DNA of 64,000 nt from Actinomycetes bacterium (GCA_024637035.1 JAGXFW010000012.1:1-64000), one strand, 5' to 3'; positions 42,290 through 51,018 are shown, counted from the first letter of the stretch. Numbers and translations are program-made. Notes: generated by a model from the letters alone, not told the origin.

Positions 42290-42721
42290 ATGGAGCCACG
42301 CATCAGCATCATCACCCTGGGAGTGGCGGATCTGCCGCGGGCGATCCGCTTCTATCGCGATGGACTCGGACTCAAGACCACCGCTGACGACGACGCGGAC
42401 ATCGCCTTCTTCAGGACCTCCGGGACGTGCCTCGCGCTCTACCCGCGCGATCTGCTCGCGGAGGAGGTCTCGCCGGACCTGTCGGCTGATGTTCCTGTCT
42501 TCTCTGGCGTGACCCTCGCTCACGTCGCCCGGACTCGCGAGGAAGTCGACGCGGTGCTCGCTCTGGCGGAGGCGGCGGGAGGCACCATCGTCAAGGCGGC
42601 CGAGGTCGCATTCTGGGGCGGCTACAGTGGCTACTTCCGCGACCTCGACGGGCACTTCTGGGAGGTCGCGTGGTGGCAGGACTGGGAGTTCAACAGCGAC
42701 GGCTCCCTCGTGATCGAATGA
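42290..42721 (+). CDS. VOC (glyoxalase/bleomycin resistance) superfamily protein
   Basis: 143 residues, two beta-alpha-beta-beta-beta units. ITLGVADLPRAIRFYRDGLGLKT starts the first; GYSGYFRDLDGHFWEVAW ends the second and carries the usual metal Glu. The N-terminal His of the metal set is replaced (ISIITLG), so metal binding is uncertain. Substrate unknown. ATG with GGGGGA upstream. Confidence 0.8.
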   Translation: MEPRISIITLGVADLPRAIRFYRDGLGLKTTADDDADIAFFRTSGTCLALYPRDLLAEEVSPDLSADVPVFSGVTLAHVARTREEVDAVLALAEAAGGTIVKAAEVAFWGGYSGYFRDLDGHFWEVAWWQDWEFNSDGSLVIE

Positions 42722-42759
42722 CTCGCTATGCTCTCGGGCGAGTCTAGAGGGGGGATCTC

Positions 42760-43356
42760 ATGAGCGCCGGAGGCATCGTCTCGACCACGCCCGCACGGCG
42801 CGCGCTGCGGCTGATCGCGGCATCGGCGATCACGGCGGCTGTGCTTGCCGGGTCGATGGCCGGCTGTGCGACCGAGTCCACCACCACCCAGATCTCCGCG
42901 CCGCCGACGAGCCAGGGCACCCCGGTCGAACCGCCCACCACCCGGACTTCCGCACCGCTCACCACCGAGACCTCCGCGCCGCCGACGACCGAGGGCGTCC
43001 CGGCCGTGCCACCCATGCCCACGGGGGCTCGCGACCAGGCGCTGCAGATGCTCCTGACGTACGGCCTCGTCGTCGAAGGCGAGCCCGAGTTGTTCAAGGA
43101 GGGCACCTTGGGCCCGGCGGACCAAGGCTTCATCCTGTACTCGGACCTGTCCGCGTCCATCGGCCTCGACCTTGCCAGTCACGAGGGTCAGTCCGCGCAG
43201 TGGTACTCCTTCCCACTCAAACAGCGTTCGGAGGAGGAGGGCAGGCTTTCGGCCGTCTTCGTCGTGTCCGAAAGTGTCGTCATCGGAGCGGGATTGCACT
43301 TCCGCCATGGTGTGCCGGGAGTGGCTCCGCTCGACGACAAGAATCCCTCCGACTGA
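42760..43356 (+). CDS. Lipoprotein, unknown function
   Basis: 198 residues. Signal with lipobox SMAGC, then a Thr/Pro repeat linker (ETSAPPTTE-type units) and a compact domain (ARDQALQMLLTYGLVVEGEPELFKEGTLGP...GLDLASHEGQSAQWYSFPL), resembling the small DUF4830-like folds. ATG with GAGGGGGG upstream. Surface-anchored by inference; no neighbours suggest a role. Confidence 0.65.
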   Translation: MSAGGIVSTTPARRALRLIAASAITAAVLAGSMAGCATESTTTQISAPPTSQGTPVEPPTTRTSAPLTTETSAPPTTEGVPAVPPMPTGARDQALQMLLTYGLVVEGEPELFKEGTLGPADQGFILYSDLSASIGLDLASHEGQSAQWYSFPLKQRSEEEGRLSAVFVVSESVVIGAGLHFRHGVPGVAPLDDKNPSD

Positions 43357-43430
43357 TAGGCGGGCACGGGCCGCCCCGGGGCTATCCGCGACGCGTCCGC
43401 CCGCCGCCCCCCCGATGTAGTGAGGATGAA

Positions 43431-43444
43431 GACGTGTACACGTC
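43431..43444. promoter_or_regulatory. 14-bp perfect palindrome
   Basis: GACGTGTACACGTC lies 22 bp before the start of a decayed reading frame; it could be an operator left from that gene. Confidence 0.45.
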
Positions 43445-43465
43445 ACCAGGAGCATAGGGACTCTG

Positions 43466-44014
43466 ATGATCCAAAGCTTCGACCCGATCTCGGGCTCCAC
43501 GACCGGGTGGCTGACTCCTATCCGCTACGACGAGACGGGCGGATGCTGTTCCCGTTCAGGCGCACGTTCGTCGTAGCCTATGCCCACCGATGAGGGCGCT
43601 CCGTAGCTGTTCCAACGCTACCTCGCCTTCACGGCCGAGGAAGCCCCGACCAACTCGCCATACGAGTTCCTCGCCTTCTGCGGCATCCTCGGTGTGGGGC
43701 TGCAGGTACTGGATCACGTCACGACGTCTGTGAGCGCAGCTCCGAATCGACGGGCCGCGGACTTCCTCGCCCTCCGCAAGGGGCTCGGCTACTGCTGGAG
43801 TGTCGCCGTCTCGTCCCTGCCGGCGGAAGGCAAGCCGCTGATGGAGAAGTGGTTCGCCGAGTCCGACAACGACGTGAGGTGGATCATGCGTGAGAACCTG
43901 AAGAAGAAGCGGCTGAGCCGGATGGATGCCTCCTTGGGTCGAAGGCTGGACCGCGGAGATGCAACGACCTGTGTCGAGGCCGACGTGTTCCGACGTGCCG
44001 ACGGCGGGGCATAA
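43466..44014 (+). pseudogene. Decayed HEAT-repeat-like gene plus 5' fragment
   Basis: Two pieces. 43466-43593 reads SGSTTGWLTPIRYDETG and, in another frame, GRMLFPFRRTFVVAYAHR, so it is frameshifted. 43580-44014 opens MPTDEGAP, then TAG at 43604, then LFQRYLAFTAEEAPTNSPYEFLAFCGILGVG...RKGLGYCWSVAVSSLP...DVRWIMRENLKKKRLSRMD, a HEAT-like family. After that the family ending continues only in another frame (PPWVEGWTAEMQ near 43930). With three lesions the gene is broken. The TAG is probably a mutation, not a Pyl codon, as the family has no known Pyl site. The 690 bp between 43356 and 44047 hold nothing else recognisable. Confidence 0.6.
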
Positions 44015-44046
44015 TCGCTACTAGAACTGCGGACCGGGGGTCTACC

Positions 44047-44610
44047 GTGCGGGACGTCCTACTCATCCTCACCACCTCGCTCGATGGCTTCATCGCTGAT
44101 CCTGACGGCGGCGTCGACTGGCTGTTGGCGCCGTCGGAGGATGTGCCGCCAGACTATCTCGAGTTGATGGGTACGATCGACACGCTCGTCATGGGTCGGG
44201 CCACATACGAGACGTCCCTCGCCCTGGAGGGTGGCCTCGACATCTTCGCGGGCAAGGCGGTCTACGTGTTCTCATCTCGGGACGACCTCACGCTCACCCC
44301 GGGCGTGACGATCGTTGCCGAGCGTGCGGAGATCTTCGTGGAGCGGCTGAAGGCGCAGCCGGGCGGCGCCATCTGGCTCTTCGGCGGTGGACAGTTGGCC
44401 ACCGCTCTCTCCGACGCGGGCCTGATCGACGAGTACTTGATCGCCGTGCAGCCGATCCTCCTTGGCGACGGCATCCCCTTGTGGCGGGCACCGCATCGAC
44501 CCGTCGAACTCAGGCCTACCATCGCGCGCACGTGGCCCGACGGCATCGTCGAGCTGCGATACCGGAGGGCAGACAGGACTCTCGATCGCCGACACTCGCC
44601 GCAGACATGA
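44047..44610 (+). CDS. Dihydrofolate reductase-like (RibD C-terminal) protein
   Basis: 187 residues, NADPH-dependent reductase fold. VLLILTTSLDGFIADPDGGVDWL, LVMGRATYET, YVFSSRDDL and WLFGGGQLATALSDAGLIDEYLIAVQPILLGDGIPLW match the RibD-C/YwjB group. GTG start. Probably reduces a pterin- or flavin-precursor-like substrate, unassigned. Confidence 0.83.
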   Translation: MRDVLLILTTSLDGFIADPDGGVDWLLAPSEDVPPDYLELMGTIDTLVMGRATYETSLALEGGLDIFAGKAVYVFSSRDDLTLTPGVTIVAERAEIFVERLKAQPGGAIWLFGGGQLATALSDAGLIDEYLIAVQPILLGDGIPLWRAPHRPVELRPTIARTWPDGIVELRYRRADRTLDRRHSPQT

Positions 44611-44661
44611 CCGACCTTCGCAGGAACGACTACGGGAGAGAGAACGAGACAGGAGAACGCG

Positions 44662-45042
44662 ATGCGGTACAGATCGGCTGCGAATTCCATCGACGAGTAC
44701 ATCGCGGAGTTCCCTCCGGAGACTCGGAAGGTTCTGGAAGAAGTGCGCGCGCTCATCAAGGCGACTGCGCCTGAGGCGACGGAGACCATCAGCTACGCTA
44801 TTCCTACTTTCGACCTGAACGGGAAGCATCTGGTGCACTTCGCGGGCTACGCGAACCACATCGGGTTCTATCCGATACCGAGCGGGCTTGAGGCGTTCAC
44901 GGAGGAGCTCAAGCCCTACAAGCGCGGCAAGGGATCGGTGCAGTTCCCTCTCGACCGGCGCATGCCCGCGGGCCTTATCCGCCGGATCGTGAAGTTCAGG
45001 GTCGCAGAGAGCAACGACGCAGCTCTGAAGCAAGAAAGGTGA
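44662..45042 (+). CDS. DUF1801 family protein (YdhG-like)
   Basis: 126 residues. SIDEYIAEFPPETRKVLEEVRALIKATAPEATETISYAIPTFDLNGKHLVHFAGYANHIGFYP is the domain core, with the end QFPLDRRMPAGLIRRIVKFRVAES. Members have been described as putative iron chaperones or are of unknown role. ATG with AGGAG 8 nt upstream. The next gene starts 3 bp after its stop. Confidence 0.82.
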   Translation: MRYRSAANSIDEYIAEFPPETRKVLEEVRALIKATAPEATETISYAIPTFDLNGKHLVHFAGYANHIGFYPIPSGLEAFTEELKPYKRGKGSVQFPLDRRMPAGLIRRIVKFRVAESNDAALKQER

Positions 45043-45045
45043 GAC

Positions 45046-45756
45046 GTGGACCCAGAGCCTGATCTGTCGGCGGGCGATTTCTCTGCCTGGCTGGGCCGCA
45101 TTCGTGAAGCGCTCTTGACCGAAGGCTGGGACGGACGTCGACTGCAGAGAGTGCGACGCCTGTTGCAGCTCGTCGTACTTCATGCACATCAGGGGCCGGA
45201 CGAGACCCGGGCCCTCGCTCTCATACGAGACGAGCTTCTCGTAGCGGCGCCGGGCCTGCCCGAGGGACACGTGGTGTTGGGCTACGACGACGATGGCCGA
45301 TGCCCGATGCTGGGTGACGGCCTGTGCTCGATCTACGAGCACCGCCCGCTGACCTGCCGCGGCTACGATTGCCGGGTGTTCGCCGCGAGGGGCATCGCCG
45401 CCGGCGGAGGCGACAGAGCGAAGATCACTCAGCGAGCTCGGCGTTGGCGCTTCGACTACCCGACCAGGCGTGACCGCCGCGAACATGCGGCGGTTCAAGC
45501 CACTGCTCAGTTCATCCAAGGTCACGCCGAGTGCTTTCCCGGCGGTGCCGTGCCCCGCGATCCGAGTCAATCGGCCATTCTCGCGATCAAGGCCTACGGC
45601 GTGTTCCTCGAGGAAGATGGCGCACCCCCCGAGGGGGATCCCGTGTCATCTGGCACCCGCAGCGCACCCGCCGATGTCGAGGTGGCCGAAGCGGTGGTGA
45701 AGGCCTACAGGGAGTTCGACGCGCAGCGGAGCGAGGGGCCGAGTCGACAGCTCTGA
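45046..45756 (+). CDS. YkgJ-like Cys-cluster protein
   Basis: 236 residues. CPMLGDGLCSIYEHRPLTCRGYDC is the C-terminal half of the YkgJ/UPF0153 Zn/Fe-binding motif; the N-terminal CxxCC half normally present is missing, so metal binding may differ. The rest is helical with no other motif. GTG start, 3 bp after the DUF1801 stop. Confidence 0.7.
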   Translation: MDPEPDLSAGDFSAWLGRIREALLTEGWDGRRLQRVRRLLQLVVLHAHQGPDETRALALIRDELLVAAPGLPEGHVVLGYDDDGRCPMLGDGLCSIYEHRPLTCRGYDCRVFAARGIAAGGGDRAKITQRARRWRFDYPTRRDRREHAAVQATAQFIQGHAECFPGGAVPRDPSQSAILAIKAYGVFLEEDGAPPEGDPVSSGTRSAPADVEVAEAVVKAYREFDAQRSEGPSRQL

Positions 45757-45854
45757 CCCAGGGGGATCCCCGCCACTGTGGCGCGTGATGCGGATGGTCT
45801 CTTCGAAGAGGTGGGCTTCCGGTTGTCGATCTCGACCCGTGATAGGGGAGTGTC

Positions 45855-46124
45855 ATGTGCAGGAACATCAAGGTGCTGTTCAATTTCGAACCACCTGCAA
45901 CAGAAGAGGAAGTGAGATCCGCCGCTCTTCAATACGTGCGGAAGATCAGCGGGTCGACCAAGCCTTCCGCGGCCAACCTAGCGGCGTTCGAGCGGGCTGT
46001 TGAAGAGGTCGCCCGCGCATCCTCCGCCTTGCTCGGGTCTCTGGTGACGACAGCCGCCCCCAGGGACCGTGAGCTCGAAGCCGCCAAGGCGCATGTTCGA
46101 GCCGTGCGAAGGTTCGGGGAGTAG
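45855..46124 (+). CDS. DUF2277 family protein
   Basis: 89 residues. MCRNIKVLFNFEPPATEEEVRSAALQYVRKISG...PSAANLAAFERAVEEVA is the DUF2277 core, a helical protein of unknown function common in actinobacteria and often next to stress genes. ATG with GGGGAG upstream. Confidence 0.83.
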   Translation: MCRNIKVLFNFEPPATEEEVRSAALQYVRKISGSTKPSAANLAAFERAVEEVARASSALLGSLVTTAAPRDRELEAAKAHVRAVRRFGE

Positions 46125-46240
46125 CAGTTCCGCGTGGTGCCCGCAGCGTTTGCGGACGGTGCTTCGGCGGTACCGGTGTAGTCGAGGGGTAGCGCGTTCG
46201 CGCTTCCTCGCCGAGGCTCCCACGTGGAGGTGTGTCACTG

Positions 46241-46612
46241 ATGAACAGATTCCTCTGGGCCCTTCAGGTGTTCCTGGCCGTCTACTTCTTCTTGACCGGT
46301 GTGATCCACTTGACTCTGCCCGAGGGGCTTCCCGCGGCCATGAGTTGGATGTATGACCTATCGAACACCTTGCATGTAGTGAGCGGTGGCGCGGAGATCC
46401 TTGCGGCCATCGGATTGATCGTGCCTGCGCTGACCCGGATCATGCCTCGTCTCACCCCTCTCGCGGCCGTGGGACTGATGATAGTGATGATCCTCGCAGC
46501 GGTCTTCCACTTCGGGCGCGCGGAGTACACGAACATCGTCATGAATCTTTTGATCGCCGGCGTGGCCGGTTTCGTGGCATATGGGCGTCTGCGTCTGGTC
46601 CCCATTGAGTGA
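46241..46612 (+). CDS. DoxX-like four-helix membrane protein
   Basis: 123 residues with four predicted helices (ALQVFLAVYFFLTGVIHLT; VSGGAEILAAIGLIVPALTRI; LTPLAAVGLMIVMILAAVFHF; VMNLLIAGVAGFVAYGRLR), the DoxX_2 layout. ATG 46241 has GGAGG 10 nt before; GTG 46232 is too close to it. Function unassigned; possibly quinone-linked. Confidence 0.75.
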   Translation: MNRFLWALQVFLAVYFFLTGVIHLTLPEGLPAAMSWMYDLSNTLHVVSGGAEILAAIGLIVPALTRIMPRLTPLAAVGLMIVMILAAVFHFGRAEYTNIVMNLLIAGVAGFVAYGRLRLVPIE

Positions 46613-46624
46613 GTCCGACGCGGC

Positions 46625-46876
46625 GTGAGAGCGTTGTCGGTAGTGATCCTGGTCATGACGGCGGCCCTGTGGGGGGTCGCGCTACTCGTGTTCCGTTTCC
46701 GTGATCGACCCGAGGAGCTCAGCCGCCGCCTTCCGCTGATGTCGAGGTATCGAGACCCGATGCTCCGCCCCCTCTTCCGCTCATCCTCAGACGTGCTTTG
46801 GTTCGCCTTCTGGCCGTTCGCGCTCGGCCTGGTCCTTCTCGGGATCTTCGTTGTGCGCATCGGGTCGGGGGTCTGA
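46625..46876 (+). CDS. Small two-helix membrane protein, hypothetical
   Basis: 83 residues, GTG start, two hydrophobic helices (LSVVILVMTAALWGVALLVF and LWFAFWPFALGLVLLGIFVV) separated by a basic loop. No family recognised. Follows the DoxX-like gene by 12 bp. Confidence 0.5.
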   Translation: MRALSVVILVMTAALWGVALLVFRFRDRPEELSRRLPLMSRYRDPMLRPLFRSSSDVLWFAFWPFALGLVLLGIFVVRIGSGV

Positions 46877-46903
46877 CAGGCCCAAGAGCGCGATGATCGA
46901 CCG

Positions 46904-47524
46904 ATGCTATCCGCGGAGTGGGGGGCCCGAGGTGAGGTGTTGAGAGCCATTCGTTCACTGTCCGATCTGCTCGACCGGACATCAGGCACTTGGGTGACTC
47001 TGGCCGCCGCGCTGGTGTTCGCACTCTTCGTGACCCTTGTGCTTCCAGCTCAGACAGCGATCGTTTCGAGCGACGGCACCGCGATCGGTTCGCCCGATCT
47101 CTTGTTATGGTACTCAGCCGCCGATCTGTACGCGATGGCCGATGCCTATGGGGCTGATGGGCGCGCCGACTACCTGCGGGCCCGCCTGACCTTCGACATA
47201 GCATGGCCGGTCGTGTACGTAGTGTTCCTGACCACGGCGCTATCCAGCCTGTACCGAAGAGGGCCGGGCGAAGCTTCACGCCGGCGTTGGGTGAACCTCC
47301 TTCCACTGGTGGGCGGCGCCTTCGACCTTCTCGAGAACGCGGGTGCCTCAATCGTCATGGTTCGCTACCCCGAACCCACCCCTGTGATCGACGTGCTCAC
47401 CCCGCTTGCGACAACGGCGAAATGGGTGGTGCTTGTCGTGTGCTTCGCGCTGCTGTTCGTCGGCCTACTTTCGATTTGTTTCAGGTGGATACGGCGAGGG
47501 GGGCGCATTCCTGCGCGACACTGA
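46904..47524 (+). CDS. Hypothetical multi-span membrane protein
   Basis: 206 residues, about four membrane segments (GTWVTLAAALVFALFVTLVL; IAWPVVYVVFLTTALSSLY; RWVNLLPLVGGAFDLLENAGASIVM; WVVLVVCFALLFVGLLSIC). The GAFDLLENAG motif is shared with actinobacterial proteins of unknown role. Start uncertain: ATG 46904 has a weak ribosome site, while an in-frame TTG at 46940 has GAGGTGAGG before it. Confidence 0.55.
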   Translation: MLSAEWGARGEVLRAIRSLSDLLDRTSGTWVTLAAALVFALFVTLVLPAQTAIVSSDGTAIGSPDLLLWYSAADLYAMADAYGADGRADYLRARLTFDIAWPVVYVVFLTTALSSLYRRGPGEASRRRWVNLLPLVGGAFDLLENAGASIVMVRYPEPTPVIDVLTPLATTAKWVVLVVCFALLFVGLLSICFRWIRRGGRIPARH

Positions 47525-47612
47525 TCCACCGCGTATGTTCGGCCGGTGGCACGTGGTGGGAAGAACAGATATCGAGAAGACGCATGTGCGCGACGGCCTA
47601 CGGAGGCGGAAG

Positions 47613-48032
47613 ATGACAACACCGGAGGTGCGCGGCTCAGGCACCACGGACGATCCATGGACCCTGCAGACTCCAAGCCTGTCGTCGGAGTATCAGCTGT
47701 ATCGTGATGAGGATGCCGATCCACCCGCCCTCGTGTGCGTCGTGGGGAAGACCGTCCTTTCGTACCATCTTTCCGCCGTCGAAGACCTACACGCGATGCT
47801 GAAGGCCCAGGGTGACTGGATGGCCCTCGGCAGCGCAGACGAGCAGAAGGAGGCGAAGGAGGGGACGGTCGAGGCGTGGGCGCGCTCTTCAGACAACCCC
47901 GTGGGTGGGTGGTACGGGCTGAAGAAGGGTCTGCGCGGCCGGTTTGCGAACTACGTGCCACCGCTACTCGAGGTGCTCGGGCTCGCCGAACTCGAGCACG
48001 GAGCGCGGAACAACCGGATGCGGGCCTTGTAG
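47613..48032 (+). CDS. Conserved hypothetical protein (DUF6855-like)
   Basis: 139 residues. The run GSGTTDDPWTLQTPSLSSEYQLYRDEDADPPALVCVVGKTVLSYHLSAVEDLHAML, with KEGTVEAWARSSDNPVGGWYGLKKGLRGRFANYVPPLLEVLGLAE, fits a family I recall as DUF6855 (name recalled, not checked). ATG 47613 has GGAGG 8 nt upstream; the ORF-track start at 47406 lies in the previous gene. Function unknown. Confidence 0.65.
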   Translation: MTTPEVRGSGTTDDPWTLQTPSLSSEYQLYRDEDADPPALVCVVGKTVLSYHLSAVEDLHAMLKAQGDWMALGSADEQKEAKEGTVEAWARSSDNPVGGWYGLKKGLRGRFANYVPPLLEVLGLAELEHGARNNRMRAL

Positions 48033-48137
48033 GAGTAGACCGCGCCGGCGCACGTGAGGCGGTCGTATCCACGTAGAGCAGTCCGGAACACGGACGTCTC
48101 GAGCCCCTCGGTTCGACTCGACCCGAGTCACGCTAGA

Positions 48138-49547
48138 ATGGCGGACATGAAGCATCCGAGCAGCCTGTCGCAGCGTCTAGCCCTCAGAGACGGTAGTGAG
48201 GCGCTTGTCCGTGCGATCAGGCTCGACGACAAGCAGCGTTTGAGCGATGCCTTTCACCGGCTGACCGGCACGTCGGTCTACTTCCGGTTCTTCAGCAACA
48301 AGAAAGCGCTGACGGAAGCGGAGCTCGAGCACTTCACCGAACTCGACTTCTACCATCACGTGGGGCTGGTCGCGACCGTGTTCCGCGGGGGCCAGGAGCG
48401 GATCGTCGGCGTCGGCAGGTACGTCGAGGCTACGCCTGAGGGACCGGAGCGGGTCGCCGAGATCGCCTTCGCCGTGGATGACGAGTTCCACCACCTCGGG
48501 GTGGGCACCCGCCTGTTCGAGCAGATCGTTCGCATCGCGCGGACGCAGGGGATCGGGAGACTGGAAGCGGATGTGCTGCTGGACAACATGGGCATGTTGG
48601 AGATCTTCCGGCACAGCGGCTACAGTCTGAGAACGACGATCGGCGATGGGATCGCGAATGTGTCGTTCAGCATTGGGCGTGAGCCTCCGGGTCGGTTGGC
48701 GCCTTGTTCCACCGCCGGTGAATGCGCGACCGGCGTGGGACTGCTCGTGGCCGCGAGCCAGGAACACGAGGGGCTCGACGGGACGCTGCACCTGGAACCC
48801 GCCGCCCCGCGTGCCGGCGAGACGAACCAGTTCTGCTACTCGGAAGACGGTGTCGTTCTCGGTGTGGTCACCCTGTGGTCGGGGGCCAGCGTCGAGTTGG
48901 CGGCATTGGTGCATCCCGCCCACCGGCGCAAAGGGATAGGGAGAGTTCTGCTGGAGACGGCCCGTGCCGAGTGCCGACGCAGGGGCTTGAGCACGATCTT
49001 GCTGGTGAGCGAAGAGTCCTCGTTCGCGGGTCCGTCATTCGCCCAAGTCGGCGGCGGCCGCTACCGCTTCTCGGAACACCTGATGGAGGTCGACCCTGCG
49101 ACCGCTCCGCTCGCGTCGGCTCCGCCTGGGGAGTCGATGGCACTGCGAGAGGCGGATGTGGGCGATTCGGAGGCGCTGGGGCATCTGTTCTCGGTCTGCT
49201 TCGACGACCCCGAGGAATGGCGGCGCGGTCAGGTCTCCGCATGGCTTCGCGACCCGGGGCAGCGCATCTACATCGGCTCCTTGGACGGGCAGGCGGTCGC
49301 CGTGCTCCGTGCCGGCGCCCCTGCTAACAGTGAGACCGCGGATCTGAACACTCTTGGCGTCCACCCGGCATTCCGTGGGCGCGGGGTGGGACGTCGGATG
49401 CTCGAGCATGTGCTACGTGTCTTGCTGGGGGAGGGAAGGACCGTGCGTATCGAGGTGCAGACGGACAACGAGAAGGCGCTCTCGCTGTACCTCTCCTGTG
49501 GTTTCCGGATCATCACCACCTACCGGTACTACGAGCTGCGCACGTAG
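48138..49547 (+). CDS. Triple GNAT acetyltransferase
   Basis: 469 residues with three GNAT units. First (about 15-180) is Pat-like: VRAIRLDDKQRLSDAFHRLTGTSVYFRFFSNKKALTEAELEHFTELDF, then VDDEFHHLGVGTRLFEQIV (CoA-binding). Second: LAALVHPAHRRKGIGRVLLETARAECRRRGL. Third: NTLGVHPAFRGRGVGRRMLEHVLRVLLG. Unlike Mycobacterium Pat it lacks a cyclic-nucleotide domain. ATG 48138. Could acetylate proteins such as acyl-CoA synthetases, or small amines. Confidence 0.8.
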   Translation: MADMKHPSSLSQRLALRDGSEALVRAIRLDDKQRLSDAFHRLTGTSVYFRFFSNKKALTEAELEHFTELDFYHHVGLVATVFRGGQERIVGVGRYVEATPEGPERVAEIAFAVDDEFHHLGVGTRLFEQIVRIARTQGIGRLEADVLLDNMGMLEIFRHSGYSLRTTIGDGIANVSFSIGREPPGRLAPCSTAGECATGVGLLVAASQEHEGLDGTLHLEPAAPRAGETNQFCYSEDGVVLGVVTLWSGASVELAALVHPAHRRKGIGRVLLETARAECRRRGLSTILLVSEESSFAGPSFAQVGGGRYRFSEHLMEVDPATAPLASAPPGESMALREADVGDSEALGHLFSVCFDDPEEWRRGQVSAWLRDPGQRIYIGSLDGQAVAVLRAGAPANSETADLNTLGVHPAFRGRGVGRRMLEHVLRVLLGEGRTVRIEVQTDNEKALSLYLSCGFRIITTYRYYELRT

Positions 49548-49565
49548 CGGGGGCCAACGAAGTTC

Positions 49566-49607
49566 TATCCGGGTAGTATTGACTTCATAGTTTTACCCGG
49601 GTAGAAT
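49566..49607 (+). promoter_or_regulatory. Strong promoter between two TAYCCGGGTA repeats
   Basis: TTGACT (49579-49584), 17-bp spacer, TAGAAT (49602-49607). Two 10-mers TATCCGGGTA (49566-49575) and TACCCGGGTA (49594-49603), the second a perfect palindrome overlapping the -10, suggest repression. Directs the DUF2239 gene. Confidence 0.65.
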
Positions 49608-49695
49608 GCCGCCCGTCGTAAGCTGAGTGCCGGCCGTGCAGCCGTCGAGCCACACTCGAGCGCCATTCGATTGCTGTTCTAGCCTAGGGTGACCC

Positions 49696-50298
49696 ATGCA
49701 CGAGACGAGTCCATACACCGCGTTCGCCGATCACGAGCGGGTGGCATCGGGGGATCGCCTGCAGGTGGCGCTCGCCGTGAAGGCACTCGTGGACTCGGGT
49801 GACCGGCGAACGATGCTGATCTTCGTCGATCGCACCGGCGCCCAGGTGGACATGGATCTTCGAGGCACGATCGAGGAGGTGGAACGACGTCTGTCGGCGG
49901 GACGCGGGGACAGTGAGGAGGCCGAAGTGCTCCCCGAACGCCCGCGGACACGGCGTTCGCCGGGCCGGCCCAAATTGGGCGTCGTCGGTCGCGAGATCAC
50001 CCTGTTGCCTCGGCAGTGGGAATGGCTGAACGCCCAACCCAGCGGCGCTTCCGTCACCCTTCGAAAGCTGGTGGACGCCGCGCGCCGCGAGAACGCCAGT
50101 AAGGACATCGTGCGCTCGGCCCAAGGGGCCGCCTTCAAGTTCATGTCCGCCGTCGCCGGGAACGAGCCCGGTTTCGAGGAGGCGAGCCGCTCCCTGTTCG
50201 CCGGCAATCAGGAGTCCTTCGAGAAGTACACCGAACCATGGCCTCAGGATGTGCGCGATCACGCTCGAACTCTTGCAGCTCAGGCGTTCGGGGGATGA
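49696..50298 (+). CDS. DUF2239 family protein
   Basis: 200 residues. YTAFADHERVASGDRLQVALAVKALVDSGDRRTMLIFVDRTGAQVDMDLRGTIEEVE, then RRSPGRPKLGVVGREITLLPRQWEWLNAQPSGASVTLRKLVDAARRE is the DUF2239 core. The GRPK sequence resembles an AT-hook, and the LPRQWEWL stretch suggests a DNA-binding or adaptor role, but function is unknown. Behind the repeat-flanked promoter, so possibly autoregulated. ATG with AGGGTGA upstream. Confidence 0.78.
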   Translation: MHETSPYTAFADHERVASGDRLQVALAVKALVDSGDRRTMLIFVDRTGAQVDMDLRGTIEEVERRLSAGRGDSEEAEVLPERPRTRRSPGRPKLGVVGREITLLPRQWEWLNAQPSGASVTLRKLVDAARRENASKDIVRSAQGAAFKFMSAVAGNEPGFEEASRSLFAGNQESFEKYTEPWPQDVRDHARTLAAQAFGG

Positions 50299-50322
50299 TG
50301 AGGTCTCGCCAAGGCGGCGCCG

Positions 50323-50982
50323 ATGTTCCAGCGTGACTACATCATGCGGAATGTGGAGCAGCTCGGTCCGGTGCTGGCCGCCATCCTGAAGACCAAGGTG
50401 GCGGGCGAACTCGAGGAGGCGGAAGTCCAGATCGCGACGGCCGGGATGCTGTTCCTCGGGTTCGACGTGGACCTGATCCGAAATCTGTCTGAAGAGAGTG
50501 TCCTGGAACTGGTGAGACAGAGGGATGAAGGGGACGCCGGCGCGTACGTCGTTGCGGCGGAGCTCCTCAGAGAGCAGGGCGATCTGCTCGAGCTGACGGC
50601 AGGGGCGGACGCGGGGCACGACAGCTACGTGAAGTCGTTGAGCATGTATCTGGAGGGATGGCACGGCAATCCGGTGCACCGCACGGAGGCCTACTCGGCG
50701 AGGATCACCGAGCTCTACGCTCGACTCAAGCCGCATACGATGTCGAACGAGATATCGAGCAGCCTCATGCGCTATTTCGAGACCACAGGAGAGTACGCGC
50801 ACGCTGAAGACGTGCTCTTCCGGCGTGTCGGCGGCGGTGATGACGATCTCATCGAACATGGGATCGGCTTCTACACCCGCCTGCTTTCGAAGCCCGATCG
50901 GGAATTGGTCGATGGCGAACTTCCACGGGACGAAGTGGAAGAGGGCTTGGCGACGCTGAGGAAGATGATCGCTCCGGGCTGA
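50323..50982 (+). CDS. DUF6483 family protein
   Basis: 219 residues. MFQRDYIMRNVEQLGPVLAAILK followed by TPR-like helices (SNEISSSLMRYFETTGEYAHAEDVLFRR), with tail RDEVEEGLATLRKMI. Function unknown. ATG 50323 with AAGGCGG upstream, 24 bp after the DUF2239 stop, so co-transcribed. Confidence 0.72.
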   Translation: MFQRDYIMRNVEQLGPVLAAILKTKVAGELEEAEVQIATAGMLFLGFDVDLIRNLSEESVLELVRQRDEGDAGAYVVAAELLREQGDLLELTAGADAGHDSYVKSLSMYLEGWHGNPVHRTEAYSARITELYARLKPHTMSNEISSSLMRYFETTGEYAHAEDVLFRRVGGGDDDLIEHGIGFYTRLLSKPDRELVDGELPRDEVEEGLATLRKMIAPG

Positions 50983-51018
50983 CTCCGCCAACAAGCACGA
51001 GCGTCTCACGTCCTAGTG

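Noticed and set aside
43604-43606. TAG in the HEAT-like frame as a third pyrrolysine codon
   Set aside because: The gene shows frameshifts on both sides, and no Pyl member of this family is known to me.
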